A stretch of 11,755 nucleotides of DNA, from NCBI GenBank assembly GCA_900541495.1, contig UQKC01000066.1, positions 1-11,755 on the forward strand, written 5' to 3'. This DNA is from an uncultured Ruminococcus sp. Its GTDB lineage: Bacteria > Bacillota > Clostridia > Oscillospirales > Ruminococcaceae. The notes beneath the pieces are model-generated. The model did not search any database. It saw only the letters and a program-made list of their open reading frames with translations, and was not told the DNA's origin. This document shows, one piece after another, positions 5,977-11,755 of the stretch. How positions within the stretch are numbered: the first letter of the stretch is position 1; every line of letters begins with the position of its first letter. The translations under genes were made by a program, and so were the position numbers.

Positions 5977-5989
5977 AGGGAGTATACAA

Positions 5990-7468
5990 ATGCTTGAAAA
6001 TGCGCTTGTCAATAAGAATAAATCAGTAAACTACAAGGATATGTCCAAACAGCTCGAAGATAACCTCTGTACGCTTCAGCAGAAGATAAAGGAGAAAAAG
6101 CTCCCCGTTATAATCCTGCTCGAAGGCTGGGGCGCTTCGGGAAAAGGACAGCTCATATCCGATATAATCAAAATGCTCGATCCTCGTTTCTTCAAGGTGT
6201 ATTCAACAATGCCTGCGAACGAGTATGAAAAAAGATATCCGCTCATGAAGCGGTTTTGGGCGAATATACCCTCTTACGGAATGATGTCCGTAATGGATCG
6301 AAGCTGGTATCAGGAGCTTGCTATCGCAAAGCTTGAAGACGGCGTTTCGGACGAAGAATACGAACGCCGTATCCGCGAGGTAAATACGTTTGAACGCCAG
6401 CTGACCGATGACGGTTACCTTGTGATAAAACTCTTCCTCCATATCTCCCGTCAGGAGCAGAAAAAGCGTTTCGTCAAGCTGAAAGAGGACAGTGCCACAA
6501 AATGGCGTGTTACTGAGCTTGATAAGAAGCGTAACAAGAATTACGATATCTATTATAAGCAGTTTGACGATATGCTCACCAAGACAAATACGCCTTACTG
6601 CCAGTGGAAGATAATCGACACCACAGACCGCCAGTTCACACGTTTTCAGGTGTTCAATATCCTCGTAAGTCAGATAACGAATGCCGTAAATACGCAGAGA
6701 ACATACAATACTGCCGACCTGCACGAAAATGTAAGCTATGTTCCAATGCCAAAGCTTGCCGATGTCCGTCTGGAGGGCAAGACCGTTCAGCCGACAAAGT
6801 ATTTTGAAGAGCTGAAAAAGGCGCAGAAAGAGCTTGCAAAGATACACGGAAAGCTATATAAAAAGAAAATTCCCGTTGTTATGGTCTTTGAAGGCTGGGA
6901 CGCAGCTGGAAAGGGCGGCGCTATAAAGCGCATCGGTACGGCTCTTGACCCGAGAGGTTACGAAGCCGTTCCTATCGCAGCACCCGACCAAAAGGAACTC
7001 AGCCACCACTATTTGTGGCGATTTTGGAACAACCTACCCAAAACGGGTCATATCACTATCTTTGACCGTTCATGGTACGGCAGAGTAATGGTCGAACGCA
7101 TCGAAAAAATTACGCCCGAGGAACGCTGCCAAATGGCTTACCGCGAGATAAATGAATTCGAGCAGGAGCTTGCCGACAGCGGCATAATCGTGCTGAAATT
7201 TTGGCTTCAGATCGACAAGGACGAACAGCTCCGCCGCTTCACCGAGCGTCAGAACACCCCTGCAAAGCAGTGGAAGATAACCGATGAGGACTGGCGCAAC
7301 AGAGAAAAATGGGACGCTTACGAAAAAGCTGTCGATGAGATGATACAGAAGACCTCAACAACGACCGCTCCGTGGAACATCATCGAAGCAAACAATAAGA
7401 TGTACGCAAGGCTCAAAATAATGAACATCATTATCGATAAGCTCAACGATGTTATCAAAAACAGTTGA
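5990..7468 (+). CDS. two-domain polyphosphate kinase 2 (polyphosphate:AMP phosphotransferase type)
   Basis: A 492-residue protein of two tandem PPK2 domains. The family moves phosphate between polyphosphate and nucleotides; the two-domain architecture is that of polyphosphate:AMP phosphotransferase (PAP), which makes ADP from AMP. Domain 1 has Walker A GWGASGKG (46-53) and a MDRSWY Walker B region (102-107). Domain 2 has GWDAAGKG (302-309) and FDRSWY (358-363), with the lid region around 361-375 (YGRVMVERI) and RFTERQNTPAKQWKIT (416-431). Domain 1 has Gly where domain 2 has the conserved Asp304 in GWDxxGKG, so the C-terminal domain is the likely active one. The ATG at 5990 follows AAAGGGAG at 5975-5982; the longer frame from 5951 would overlap the TPR gene and has no good ribosome site. 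Last gene of the operon, before a terminator. Confidence 0.92.
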   Translation: MLENALVNKNKSVNYKDMSKQLEDNLCTLQQKIKEKKLPVIILLEGWGASGKGQLISDIIKMLDPRFFKVYSTMPANEYEKRYPLMKRFWANIPSYGMMSVMDRSWYQELAIAKLEDGVSDEEYERRIREVNTFERQLTDDGYLVIKLFLHISRQEQKKRFVKLKEDSATKWRVTELDKKRNKNYDIYYKQFDDMLTKTNTPYCQWKIIDTTDRQFTRFQVFNILVSQITNAVNTQRTYNTADLHENVSYVPMPKLADVRLEGKTVQPTKYFEELKKAQKELAKIHGKLYKKKIPVVMVFEGWDAAGKGGAIKRIGTALDPRGYEAVPIAAPDQKELSHHYLWRFWNNLPKTGHITIFDRSWYGRVMVERIEKITPEERCQMAYREINEFEQELADSGIIVLKFWLQIDKDEQLRRFTERQNTPAKQWKITDEDWRNREKWDAYEKAVDEMIQKTSTTTAPWNIIEANNKMYARLKIMNIIIDKLNDVIKNS

Positions 7469-7470
7469 TC

Positions 7471-7506
7471 AAAAATGCAGTCTGATATATTCAGGCTGCA
7501 TTTTTT
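7471..7506 (+). terminator. rho-independent terminator of the pyrE-PPK2 operon
   Basis: AAAAATGCAGTCTGA (7471-7485) pairs with TTCAGG... CTGCATTTTT (7491-7505), giving a 15-bp stem with one T-G pair, a 5-nt loop and a closing run of six T. It begins two bases after the PPK2 stop codon. Confidence 0.92.
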
Positions 7507-7593
7507 GTGCATATATTAATTTAATTATACTTTTTTTTAGCTATTAAATAAAGAAAACTGAATCCAAACCGATTTATTTGTATAAAAAAGGTA

Positions 7594-7622
7594 TTGAATA
7601 AATAAATTCAAAAATGTATAAT
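7594..7622 (+). promoter_or_regulatory. promoter of the substrate-binding protein gene, with further -10-like boxes
   Basis: TTGAAT (7594-7599), a 17-bp spacer and TATAAT (7617-7622). Two more perfect TATAAT hexamers follow at 7635-7640 (preceded by TGA, so possibly an extended -10 promoter) and 7650-7655; neither has a good -35. The whole 7507-7660 stretch is very AT-rich. Confidence 0.7.
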
Positions 7623-7674
7623 ATTTGTGTATGATATAATGCCATTGAGTATAATTGCAGAGAGGTGGTTAAAA

Positions 7675-8418
7675 ATGAGATCATCACGCATTTTTAGGAT
7701 AATAATGGCTGCTGCTATGACTTTCGCCGTGCTCGGACTGAGCGGCTGTGCAGGTGGGGATAAAACTCTCATAATGGCTACGAATGCCGAATTTCCGCCG
7801 TATGAATATTATGAAGACGATAAAATGGTCGGCATTGATGTCGAGTTTGCCAAAGCTGTCGCCGCGGATATGGGATATAAGCTTGAAATAATCGATATGG
7901 ACTTCGGTTCGGTCATTCCGTCAATACAGAGCGAAAAAGCAGATATAGCCGTTGCCGCAATATCCGTCACCGAGGAAAAACTTCAGCAGATCGATTTCAG
8001 CGACCCATACGAAACGGCTTCGCAGCTCATAATCGTGCCGAACGATTCGGAAATTTCGTCCGTTGCCGACTTGAAAGGCAAGCGCATAGGCGTTGAAAGC
8101 TATACAACAGGAATGATCTATGCTTCCGAGATAGAAGATGTGACGCTCGAAAGCTTTGCAAACGGCTTGCAGGCTATTGATGCACTCAAAGCGGGCGAAC
8201 TCGATGCGATCGTGGTTGACGGCGGACCTGCAAAGATTTATGTTGAAAGGGACAGCGAATTGAAGCTCATTGATGAGCCTCTTACCGAAGAAGAGTACGC
8301 AATCGGCGTGGCAAAAGGCAATACAGCGCTCCTTAAAAAGATAAATAAGTCGATAGAAAAGCTCAAAGCCTCGGGCAAGTATGACAGCATAAGGGAAAAA
8401 TATATCAGTGCAGAATAA
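7675..8418 (+). CDS. amino-acid-type ABC transporter substrate-binding lipoprotein
   Basis: A 247-residue lipoprotein of the SBP_bac_3 family, which captures polar amino acids or similar ligands outside the membrane and hands them to an ABC permease. The signal peptide ends in lipobox LSGC with Cys25. Family features are TNAEFPPYEY (36-45), GIDVEFAKAVA (53-63), IDFSDPY (106-112), ESYTTG (141-146) and DAIVVDGGPAKIYV (177-190). Where most members have Arg for the ligand carboxylate (TPER/TEER), this one has Lys102 (VTEEKLQQ), so the ligand may differ. No permease or ATPase gene adjoins it, so the partner is elsewhere or it acts as a sensor. The start is set by AGAGGTGG 6 nt before ATG 7675; the upstream ATG at 7627 would bury the signal peptide and lies almost on the -10 region. 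Confidence 0.9.
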   Translation: MRSSRIFRIIMAAAMTFAVLGLSGCAGGDKTLIMATNAEFPPYEYYEDDKMVGIDVEFAKAVAADMGYKLEIIDMDFGSVIPSIQSEKADIAVAAISVTEEKLQQIDFSDPYETASQLIIVPNDSEISSVADLKGKRIGVESYTTGMIYASEIEDVTLESFANGLQAIDALKAGELDAIVVDGGPAKIYVERDSELKLIDEPLTEEEYAIGVAKGNTALLKKINKSIEKLKASGKYDSIREKYISAE

Positions 8419-8475
8419 TTTTTGTTCAATTAGTTACAAAAATAATACAATTTATATACAGATCCGATAATATCA

Positions 8476-8504
8476 TTGACTTTTTACATAAATGCTGTTA
8501 TTAT
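8476..8504 (+). promoter_or_regulatory. promoter of the PASTA pseudokinase gene
   Basis: TTGACT (8476-8481), a 17-bp spacer and TATTAT (8499-8504) preceded by TGT (extended -10). No clear terminator separates this from the preceding gene (8419-8475 is AT-rich with only an A/T stem), so some read-through is possible. The ribosome site AGGGAGG is at 8531-8537. Confidence 0.8.
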
Positions 8505-8545
8505 TGTAAAGGTAGAAATTTCAGCAGTGAAGGGAGGAAGTATTT

Positions 8546-10408
8546 ATGGGTGAATTTAATCTTTGCTATGGCTGTATGAATCTTAAGGACTGCGATGAAA
8601 ACGGAGTTTGCAGGATATGCGGCTTTGATGAAAATGCCCCAAGTCTTCCGTCTTATCTTGCGCCCGGAGTGATGCTCCGTGACCGCTATGTTGTGGGAAA
8701 GCTCCTTTCCTATAACGGCGAGAGCGCAAATTATATTGGTTTTGATACAATAACACAGAGCAAGGTAGTTATAAAGGAATATATGCCCGATACTCTCTGC
8801 GAAAGAGAAGCGGGAAAAAGTATCCTCGATGTCGCTCCGCAGTATGTTGCACAGTATAAAACACTGATGTCCGAGTTCGTGGAGCTGAACAAAACGCTGT
8901 CAAAAATGCGCAGCCTAAGCCACATTATCCCCGTTGTCGATATGTTTGGCGACAATAACACGGGATATGTCGTGCTTGCGTATTTCGAGGGCGTAACTCT
9001 CGAAAAATACATCGAACACAACGGCGGAAGACTTACATGGGAAACCGTAAGAAGATTCTTTCCGCCGATATTCACCACAGTTTCGCTCGTGCATAACGCA
9101 GGACTTGTCCACAGAGGCATCTGCCCCGAGAATATTCTTATTGGCGAAAACGGTGATATAAAGCTGACGGGTTTTGCTATTTCCGACGAAAGAACAGCGA
9201 ATACGGAGATCGCTCCCGAGCTTTACAGCGGTTATGCCGCACCCGAGCAGTACAATTCTTCGGCAAGGCAGGGAACATGGACGGACGTTTACGGTGTTTC
9301 GGCAATGCTTTATAAGGCTCTGACGGGTGTTACACCGCTTGATGCGGCTTCAAGACTTACCGATGATACGCTTGAAACACCCGCTTCACTCGTCCCCGAG
9401 ATACCGGAAAGCGTTTCCAACGTTATAATGAGCGGTATGGAACTTGACGGCGAAAAGAGAATACAGACCGTTACAGAGCTTGTAACAAAGCTTTTTGAGC
9501 AGCCTGAAATAGGCGGCGCGGCTGTAAGACTTTCATCTTCAAGCACACAGACTATAATGATACCGCGTGAAGCACTTCAGCAGGGTCAGCACCGTTCATC
9601 GGGCGGCAGACCTGCAAAGAAAAAGCAGATGAGCAGGCGCGGCGTGTTTATCGCTGTGATGGCAATAATGCTTGGAATAGGAATGTTCTTCCTGCTTATA
9701 CTTCTGTTCAGTTGGGGTACGGACAATAACAGCGATGTTCCCGAGATAAACCAGATATCCTCCGATACTTCGACAGGTTCGGAAAGCGAGCTGACCTCGA
9801 TGCCAACGCTCACCGAGATGACCGAAAAAACAGAAGCTTTCTCCGAGTCAAAACCCGAAGAAAACCGTATGCTCTACGTTATGAACGATATTACAGGCAA
9901 AAATTTCGATATAATCCAGCGTTCGGATAATTACAGCAGCCTTGTTTTCAATCCTATATATGAATACAATGACGAGTACGCAAAGGGACTTATCTTCGAG
10001 CAGTCGATCGAAAAGGGCGACAACTACGAAGAGGGAACTGAGATCACTGTCAAGGTAAGTATGGGTCCGAAACTCGTTACGATACCCGACTATATTTCGC
10101 TCTCCAAGAAAGACTATTTCGCAATGCTCGGCGAGCTTGGAATAAAGTATGAGGAAAAAGAGATCGAAACGAGCGATGTCAAGGAAGGCTATGTTGTAAA
10201 GCTCAGCAAGGACGCAGGTGAAACGATAGATGTTGAAAAGGGCGAAGTCCTGACCGTATTTATCGCAAAAAATCTTCCCGAAACAGAGCCGTCCGAAACG
10301 ACCAAGGCAAAGGATAAAGATAAGGACAAGGTCACAGACAATGTCCATCAGCCAGATGTTACTGAGTCAACACTCGAACCCGATGTTTTTGTAACACTTT
10401 TTGATTAA
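8546..10408 (+). CDS. zinc-ribbon, kinase-fold, PASTA membrane protein; probable pseudokinase
   Basis: A 620-residue membrane protein resembling PrkC/PknB Ser/Thr kinases. In order: a zinc ribbon (C7xxC10, C22xxC25, extra C16), a kinase-like domain (about 47-318), a basic juxtamembrane segment, one membrane helix (366-389), a Ser/Thr-rich linker (391-440), two PASTA-like repeats (about 441-507 and 508-576) and a charged tail. Kept: the VIK lysine (Lys77), APE (232-234), Asp247 and Arg305. Lost: the glycine loop (SYNGES where related proteins have GQGGFG), the catalytic Asp in HRD (HRGICPEN, Gly191) with Lys to Cys193, and the DFG motif (TGFA, Gly209 and Ala211). It should therefore not phosphorylate by the normal mechanism and may be a scaffold or sensor reading cell-wall fragments through PASTA. 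No phosphatase gene or wall gene adjoins it. Strong AGGGAGG ribosome site, own promoter and terminator. Confidence 0.88.
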   Translation: MGEFNLCYGCMNLKDCDENGVCRICGFDENAPSLPSYLAPGVMLRDRYVVGKLLSYNGESANYIGFDTITQSKVVIKEYMPDTLCEREAGKSILDVAPQYVAQYKTLMSEFVELNKTLSKMRSLSHIIPVVDMFGDNNTGYVVLAYFEGVTLEKYIEHNGGRLTWETVRRFFPPIFTTVSLVHNAGLVHRGICPENILIGENGDIKLTGFAISDERTANTEIAPELYSGYAAPEQYNSSARQGTWTDVYGVSAMLYKALTGVTPLDAASRLTDDTLETPASLVPEIPESVSNVIMSGMELDGEKRIQTVTELVTKLFEQPEIGGAAVRLSSSSTQTIMIPREALQQGQHRSSGGRPAKKKQMSRRGVFIAVMAIMLGIGMFFLLILLFSWGTDNNSDVPEINQISSDTSTGSESELTSMPTLTEMTEKTEAFSESKPEENRMLYVMNDITGKNFDIIQRSDNYSSLVFNPIYEYNDEYAKGLIFEQSIEKGDNYEEGTEITVKVSMGPKLVTIPDYISLSKKDYFAMLGELGIKYEEKEIETSDVKEGYVVKLSKDAGETIDVEKGEVLTVFIAKNLPETEPSETTKAKDKDKDKVTDNVHQPDVTESTLEPDVFVTLFD

Positions 10409-10412
10409 TGAT

Positions 10413-10444
10413 AATGCGCCGACGGAAAATGTCGGCGCATTTTT
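10413..10444 (+). terminator. rho-independent terminator of the pseudokinase gene
   Basis: ATGCGCCGAC (10414-10423) pairs perfectly with GTCGGCGCAT (10431-10440) around a 7-nt loop, followed by TTTT and extended by an A-T pair at the base. It starts five bases after the stop codon. Confidence 0.93.
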
Positions 10445-10481
10445 GCAAAAATGAACAAAATGTAAAATGTGAAATATATGG

Positions 10482-10510
10482 TTGACAGAAGCATTGTTAT
10501 GTGATAAAAT
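10482..10510 (+). promoter_or_regulatory. strong promoter of the aldolase-like gene
   Basis: A perfect TTGACA (10482-10487), a 17-bp spacer and TAAAAT (10505-10510) preceded by TGA (extended -10). The start point would be near 10517, giving a leader of about 85 nt. Confidence 0.85.
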
Positions 10511-10528
10511 ATCAAATGTAGTAAATAC

Positions 10529-10578
10529 ACTTTAGCACCAAAAAGCTTAAAAGCATAAAAGCTTAAAATCGCTAAAGT
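10529..10578 (+). promoter_or_regulatory. structured leader with repeated AAAAGCTTAAAA
   Basis: ACTTTAGC (10529-10536) and GCTAAAGT (10571-10578) form a perfect 8-bp stem. Inside lie two identical 12-mers AAAAGCTTAAAA (10541-10552 and 10557-10568), separated by GCAT. Each contains the palindrome AAGCTT, so the two can pair with each other as an inner stem, or each could be half of an operator for a dimeric regulator. The structure ends three to five bases before the AAGGAAGGA ribosome site. No known riboswitch class is recognised. Confidence 0.55.
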
Positions 10579-10600
10579 ATCAAGGAAGGAATGTTTATAA

Positions 10601-11581
10601 ATGTTAGAAAAAAAAGGCGACCTTATGTCATACAGACCTGACATCAAGCTCCTCGATGCAACTATCCGTGACGGCGGACTTGTAAACAATTTCAGATTTT
10701 CTGATGAGTTCGTAAAGGAACTTTATAAGACCAACGTCAAAGCAGGCGTTGAATATATGGAATTCGGCTATAAAGCTTCAAAGGATCTCTTCAAGGTTGA
10801 AGATTTCGGCAAGTGGAAGTTCTGTGACGAAGAGGATATCCGCGCTATCGTAGGTGAAAACAACACAAACCTCAAGCTCACAGTTATGGCTGACGTTGGA
10901 CGCTGCGACTACAAAAAGGATATTATCCCTAAGGACGAGAGCGTTATCGATATGATCCGTATCGCTACATACACTCACCAGATGCCCGGCGCTATCGAAA
11001 TGATAAATTACTGCCACGACCTTGGCTACGAAACGACTATCAACATTATGGCAATCTCCGCAGCTAAGGAAGAGGACGTAAACAAGTCGCTCGAAATGGT
11101 ATGCAATTCTCCTGTTGACGTTATCTATCTCGTTGACAGCTACGGTTCACTTTACCCCGAGCAGATACGCGAGATGACCAAGATGTACTGCGCTGCGGCT
11201 GAGTCCTGCGGCAAGAAGGTCGGACTCCATATGCACAATAACCAGCAGCTCGCATTCGCAAACACTATCGAAGGTATCGCTTTCGGTGCAAGCTTCGCAG
11301 ATGCAACAATGAGCGGCATGGGAAGAGGTGCAGGCAACTGCTTTATGGAACAGATGCTCGCATTCCTCAAGAATCCGAACTACAATCTTTCTCCTGCACT
11401 CAAGTTTGTTGAGAAGTATATCTCACAGGAAAGAGAAAAGGGCTCTGTATGGGGCTACGATGTGCCTTATATGCTCACAGGCGTTCTTAACCGCCACCCA
11501 AGAGCAGCTATCGCATTCATCAAGGATCAGAAGACCGATTACGATGATTTTTATCAGGATCTTCTCTACGAACTTTCATAA
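10601..11581 (+). CDS. DRE-TIM metallolyase/aldolase-like protein (HMGL-like)
   Basis: A 326-residue TIM-barrel protein related to HMG-CoA lyase, homocitrate/isopropylmalate synthases and 4-hydroxy-2-oxovalerate aldolase. The metal- and substrate-binding signature LLDATIRDGG is at 17-26 (Asp19, Arg23, Asp24), the metal-ligand pair GLHMHNN at 208-214 (His210, His212), and the glycine-rich GMGRGAGN at 239-246. Lys94, VDSYG (178-182) and similar strand ends complete the barrel. It lacks the DmpG communication domain and the LeuA-type regulatory domain, so it fits the group usually annotated only as aldolase catalytic domain protein; the real substrate is unknown. No aldehyde dehydrogenase or other pathway gene is beside it. 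AAGGAAGGA lies 10 nt before ATG 10601; ATG 10625 (with AAAGG 8 nt upstream) is a serious alternative, since homology-like sequence begins there. Strongly biased codons suggest high expression. Confidence 0.83.
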   Translation: MLEKKGDLMSYRPDIKLLDATIRDGGLVNNFRFSDEFVKELYKTNVKAGVEYMEFGYKASKDLFKVEDFGKWKFCDEEDIRAIVGENNTNLKLTVMADVGRCDYKKDIIPKDESVIDMIRIATYTHQMPGAIEMINYCHDLGYETTINIMAISAAKEEDVNKSLEMVCNSPVDVIYLVDSYGSLYPEQIREMTKMYCAAAESCGKKVGLHMHNNQQLAFANTIEGIAFGASFADATMSGMGRGAGNCFMEQMLAFLKNPNYNLSPALKFVEKYISQEREKGSVWGYDVPYMLTGVLNRHPRAAIAFIKDQKTDYDDFYQDLLYELS

Positions 11582-11594
11582 TTGAATAAAAAGT

Positions 11595-11624
11595 AAGCCG
11601 ACTGCGTAAAAACGGTCGGCTTTT
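11595..11624 (+). terminator. rho-independent terminator of the aldolase-like gene
   Basis: AAGCCGAC (11595-11602) pairs with GTCGGCTT (11615-11622), with an inner CGT/ACG stem closing an AAAA loop and a two-base bulge (TG). A short T run (TTTT, interrupted by C at 11625) follows. It starts 13 bases after the stop codon. Confidence 0.88.
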
Positions 11625-11652
11625 CTATATAATATAGAAAATTATGCAAAAT

Positions 11653-11681
11653 AAAAAGCCTTGTGAATAAACACAAGGCTT
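11653..11681 (-). terminator. rho-independent terminator of the tRNA gene
   Basis: AAGCCTTGTG (11656-11665) and CACAAGGCTT (11672-11681) form a perfect 10-bp stem with a 6-nt loop. On the minus strand the stem ends in a five-T run (complement of 11653-11657). It lies just past the 3' end of tRNA-Arg and faces the terminator of the aldolase-like gene. Confidence 0.9.
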
Positions 11682-11689
11682 AGTCTGTT

Positions 11690-11755
11690 TGGTGCGCTGC
11701 AAGGGACTCGAACCCCTGACCTACTGGTTCGTAGCCAGTCACTCTATCCAGCTGA
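11690..11755 (-). tRNA. tRNA-Arg(ACG), 5' end cut by the window edge
   Basis: On the minus strand the sequence shows the D arm (CAGCTGGATAGAGT), the anticodon stem ACTGG/CCAGT around the loop CTACGAA (anticodon ACG, reading CGN arginine codons after A34 is deaminated to inosine), a five-base variable loop, the T arm GGGG-TTCGAAC-CCC, the 3' acceptor strand GCAGCGC, discriminator A and an encoded CCA (complement of 11690-11692). About 66 of some 77 bases are present; the 5' acceptor strand lies outside. Confidence 0.95.

Noticed and set aside
5951..5989. Longer PPK2 start overlapping the TPR gene
   Set aside because: The extra 13 residues come from the TPR gene's end in another frame, while AAAGGGAG stands 7 nt before ATG 5990.
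7627..7674. Upstream ATG adding 16 residues to the substrate-binding protein
   Set aside because: It lies at the expected transcription start, has no ribosome site and would displace the signal peptide; ATG 7675 has AGAGGTGG.
8419..8450. TTTTGT/ACAAAA inverted repeat as terminator of the binding-protein gene
   Set aside because: Stem is six A/T-dominated pairs with no GC-rich core, too weak for a terminator call.
10541..10568. Two 12-bp direct repeats as a CRISPR-like or satellite array
   Set aside because: Only two units with a 4-bp gap, no cas genes and no spacers; they fit a leader structure or operator better.
11690..11755. tRNA-Arg as an integration site of a mobile element
   Set aside because: tRNA genes are common targets, but no integrase or repeated tRNA end is seen in the window and the region past its 3' end holds ordinary terminators.

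Overview
The window looks like chromosomal DNA of an anaerobic, fermentative low-to-mid-GC Firmicute, most likely a Ruminococcus-like member of the Oscillospiraceae. This rests on the style of the proteins (FNT channel, FTR-like CPC/CHC protein beside trmB, tandem PPK2, zinc-ribbon/PASTA kinase-like protein), strong AGGAGG-type ribosome sites, and sigma-A promoters that nearly all have 17-bp spacers. It is an inference; no species marker is present. No transposase, phage gene or CRISPR array is visible.

Layout: (1) 96-825, a consensus promoter drives a compact formate/nitrite-type channel. (2) 826-1358, a gene-free block full of GC-rich palindromes, with two inverted copies of a roughly 44-nt repeat around a long hairpin that probably terminates both converging transcripts. 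(3) 2788-1359 on the minus strand, an operon of dCMP deaminase (comEB), tRNA m7G46 methyltransferase (trmB) and a 66-residue ferredoxin-thioredoxin-reductase-like iron-sulfur protein overlapping trmB by one base. (4) 2892-7506 on the plus strand, divergent from the previous operon: an approximately 150-nt structured leader, pyrE, a 506-residue protein of unknown function, a TPR lipoprotein and a two-domain PPK2 polyphosphate kinase, ending in a clear terminator. (5) 7594-8418, a lone amino-acid-type ABC substrate-binding lipoprotein with no permease or ATPase beside it. (6) 8476-10444, a membrane protein with zinc ribbon, kinase fold and PASTA repeats that has lost the key catalytic residues, so probably a pseudokinase. 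(7) 10482-11624, a DRE-TIM aldolase/lyase-like protein behind a structured leader. (8) 11755-11653 on the minus strand, a tRNA-Arg(ACG), cut by the window edge, with its own terminator.

Functional threads: pyrimidine nucleotide supply (comEB to dUMP, pyrE to OMP) flanks one divergent promoter region, and the pyrE operon ends in a polyphosphate-dependent nucleotide kinase, so the centre of the window is mainly nucleotide metabolism. The points most worth a second look are the PASTA pseudokinase, the pyrE leader in which one CUCCGC segment can pair with either of two partners (one being the ribosome site), the unknown 506-residue protein in the pyrE operon, the shifted cysteine spacing of the FTR-like protein, and the palindromic repeat block at 855-1320.
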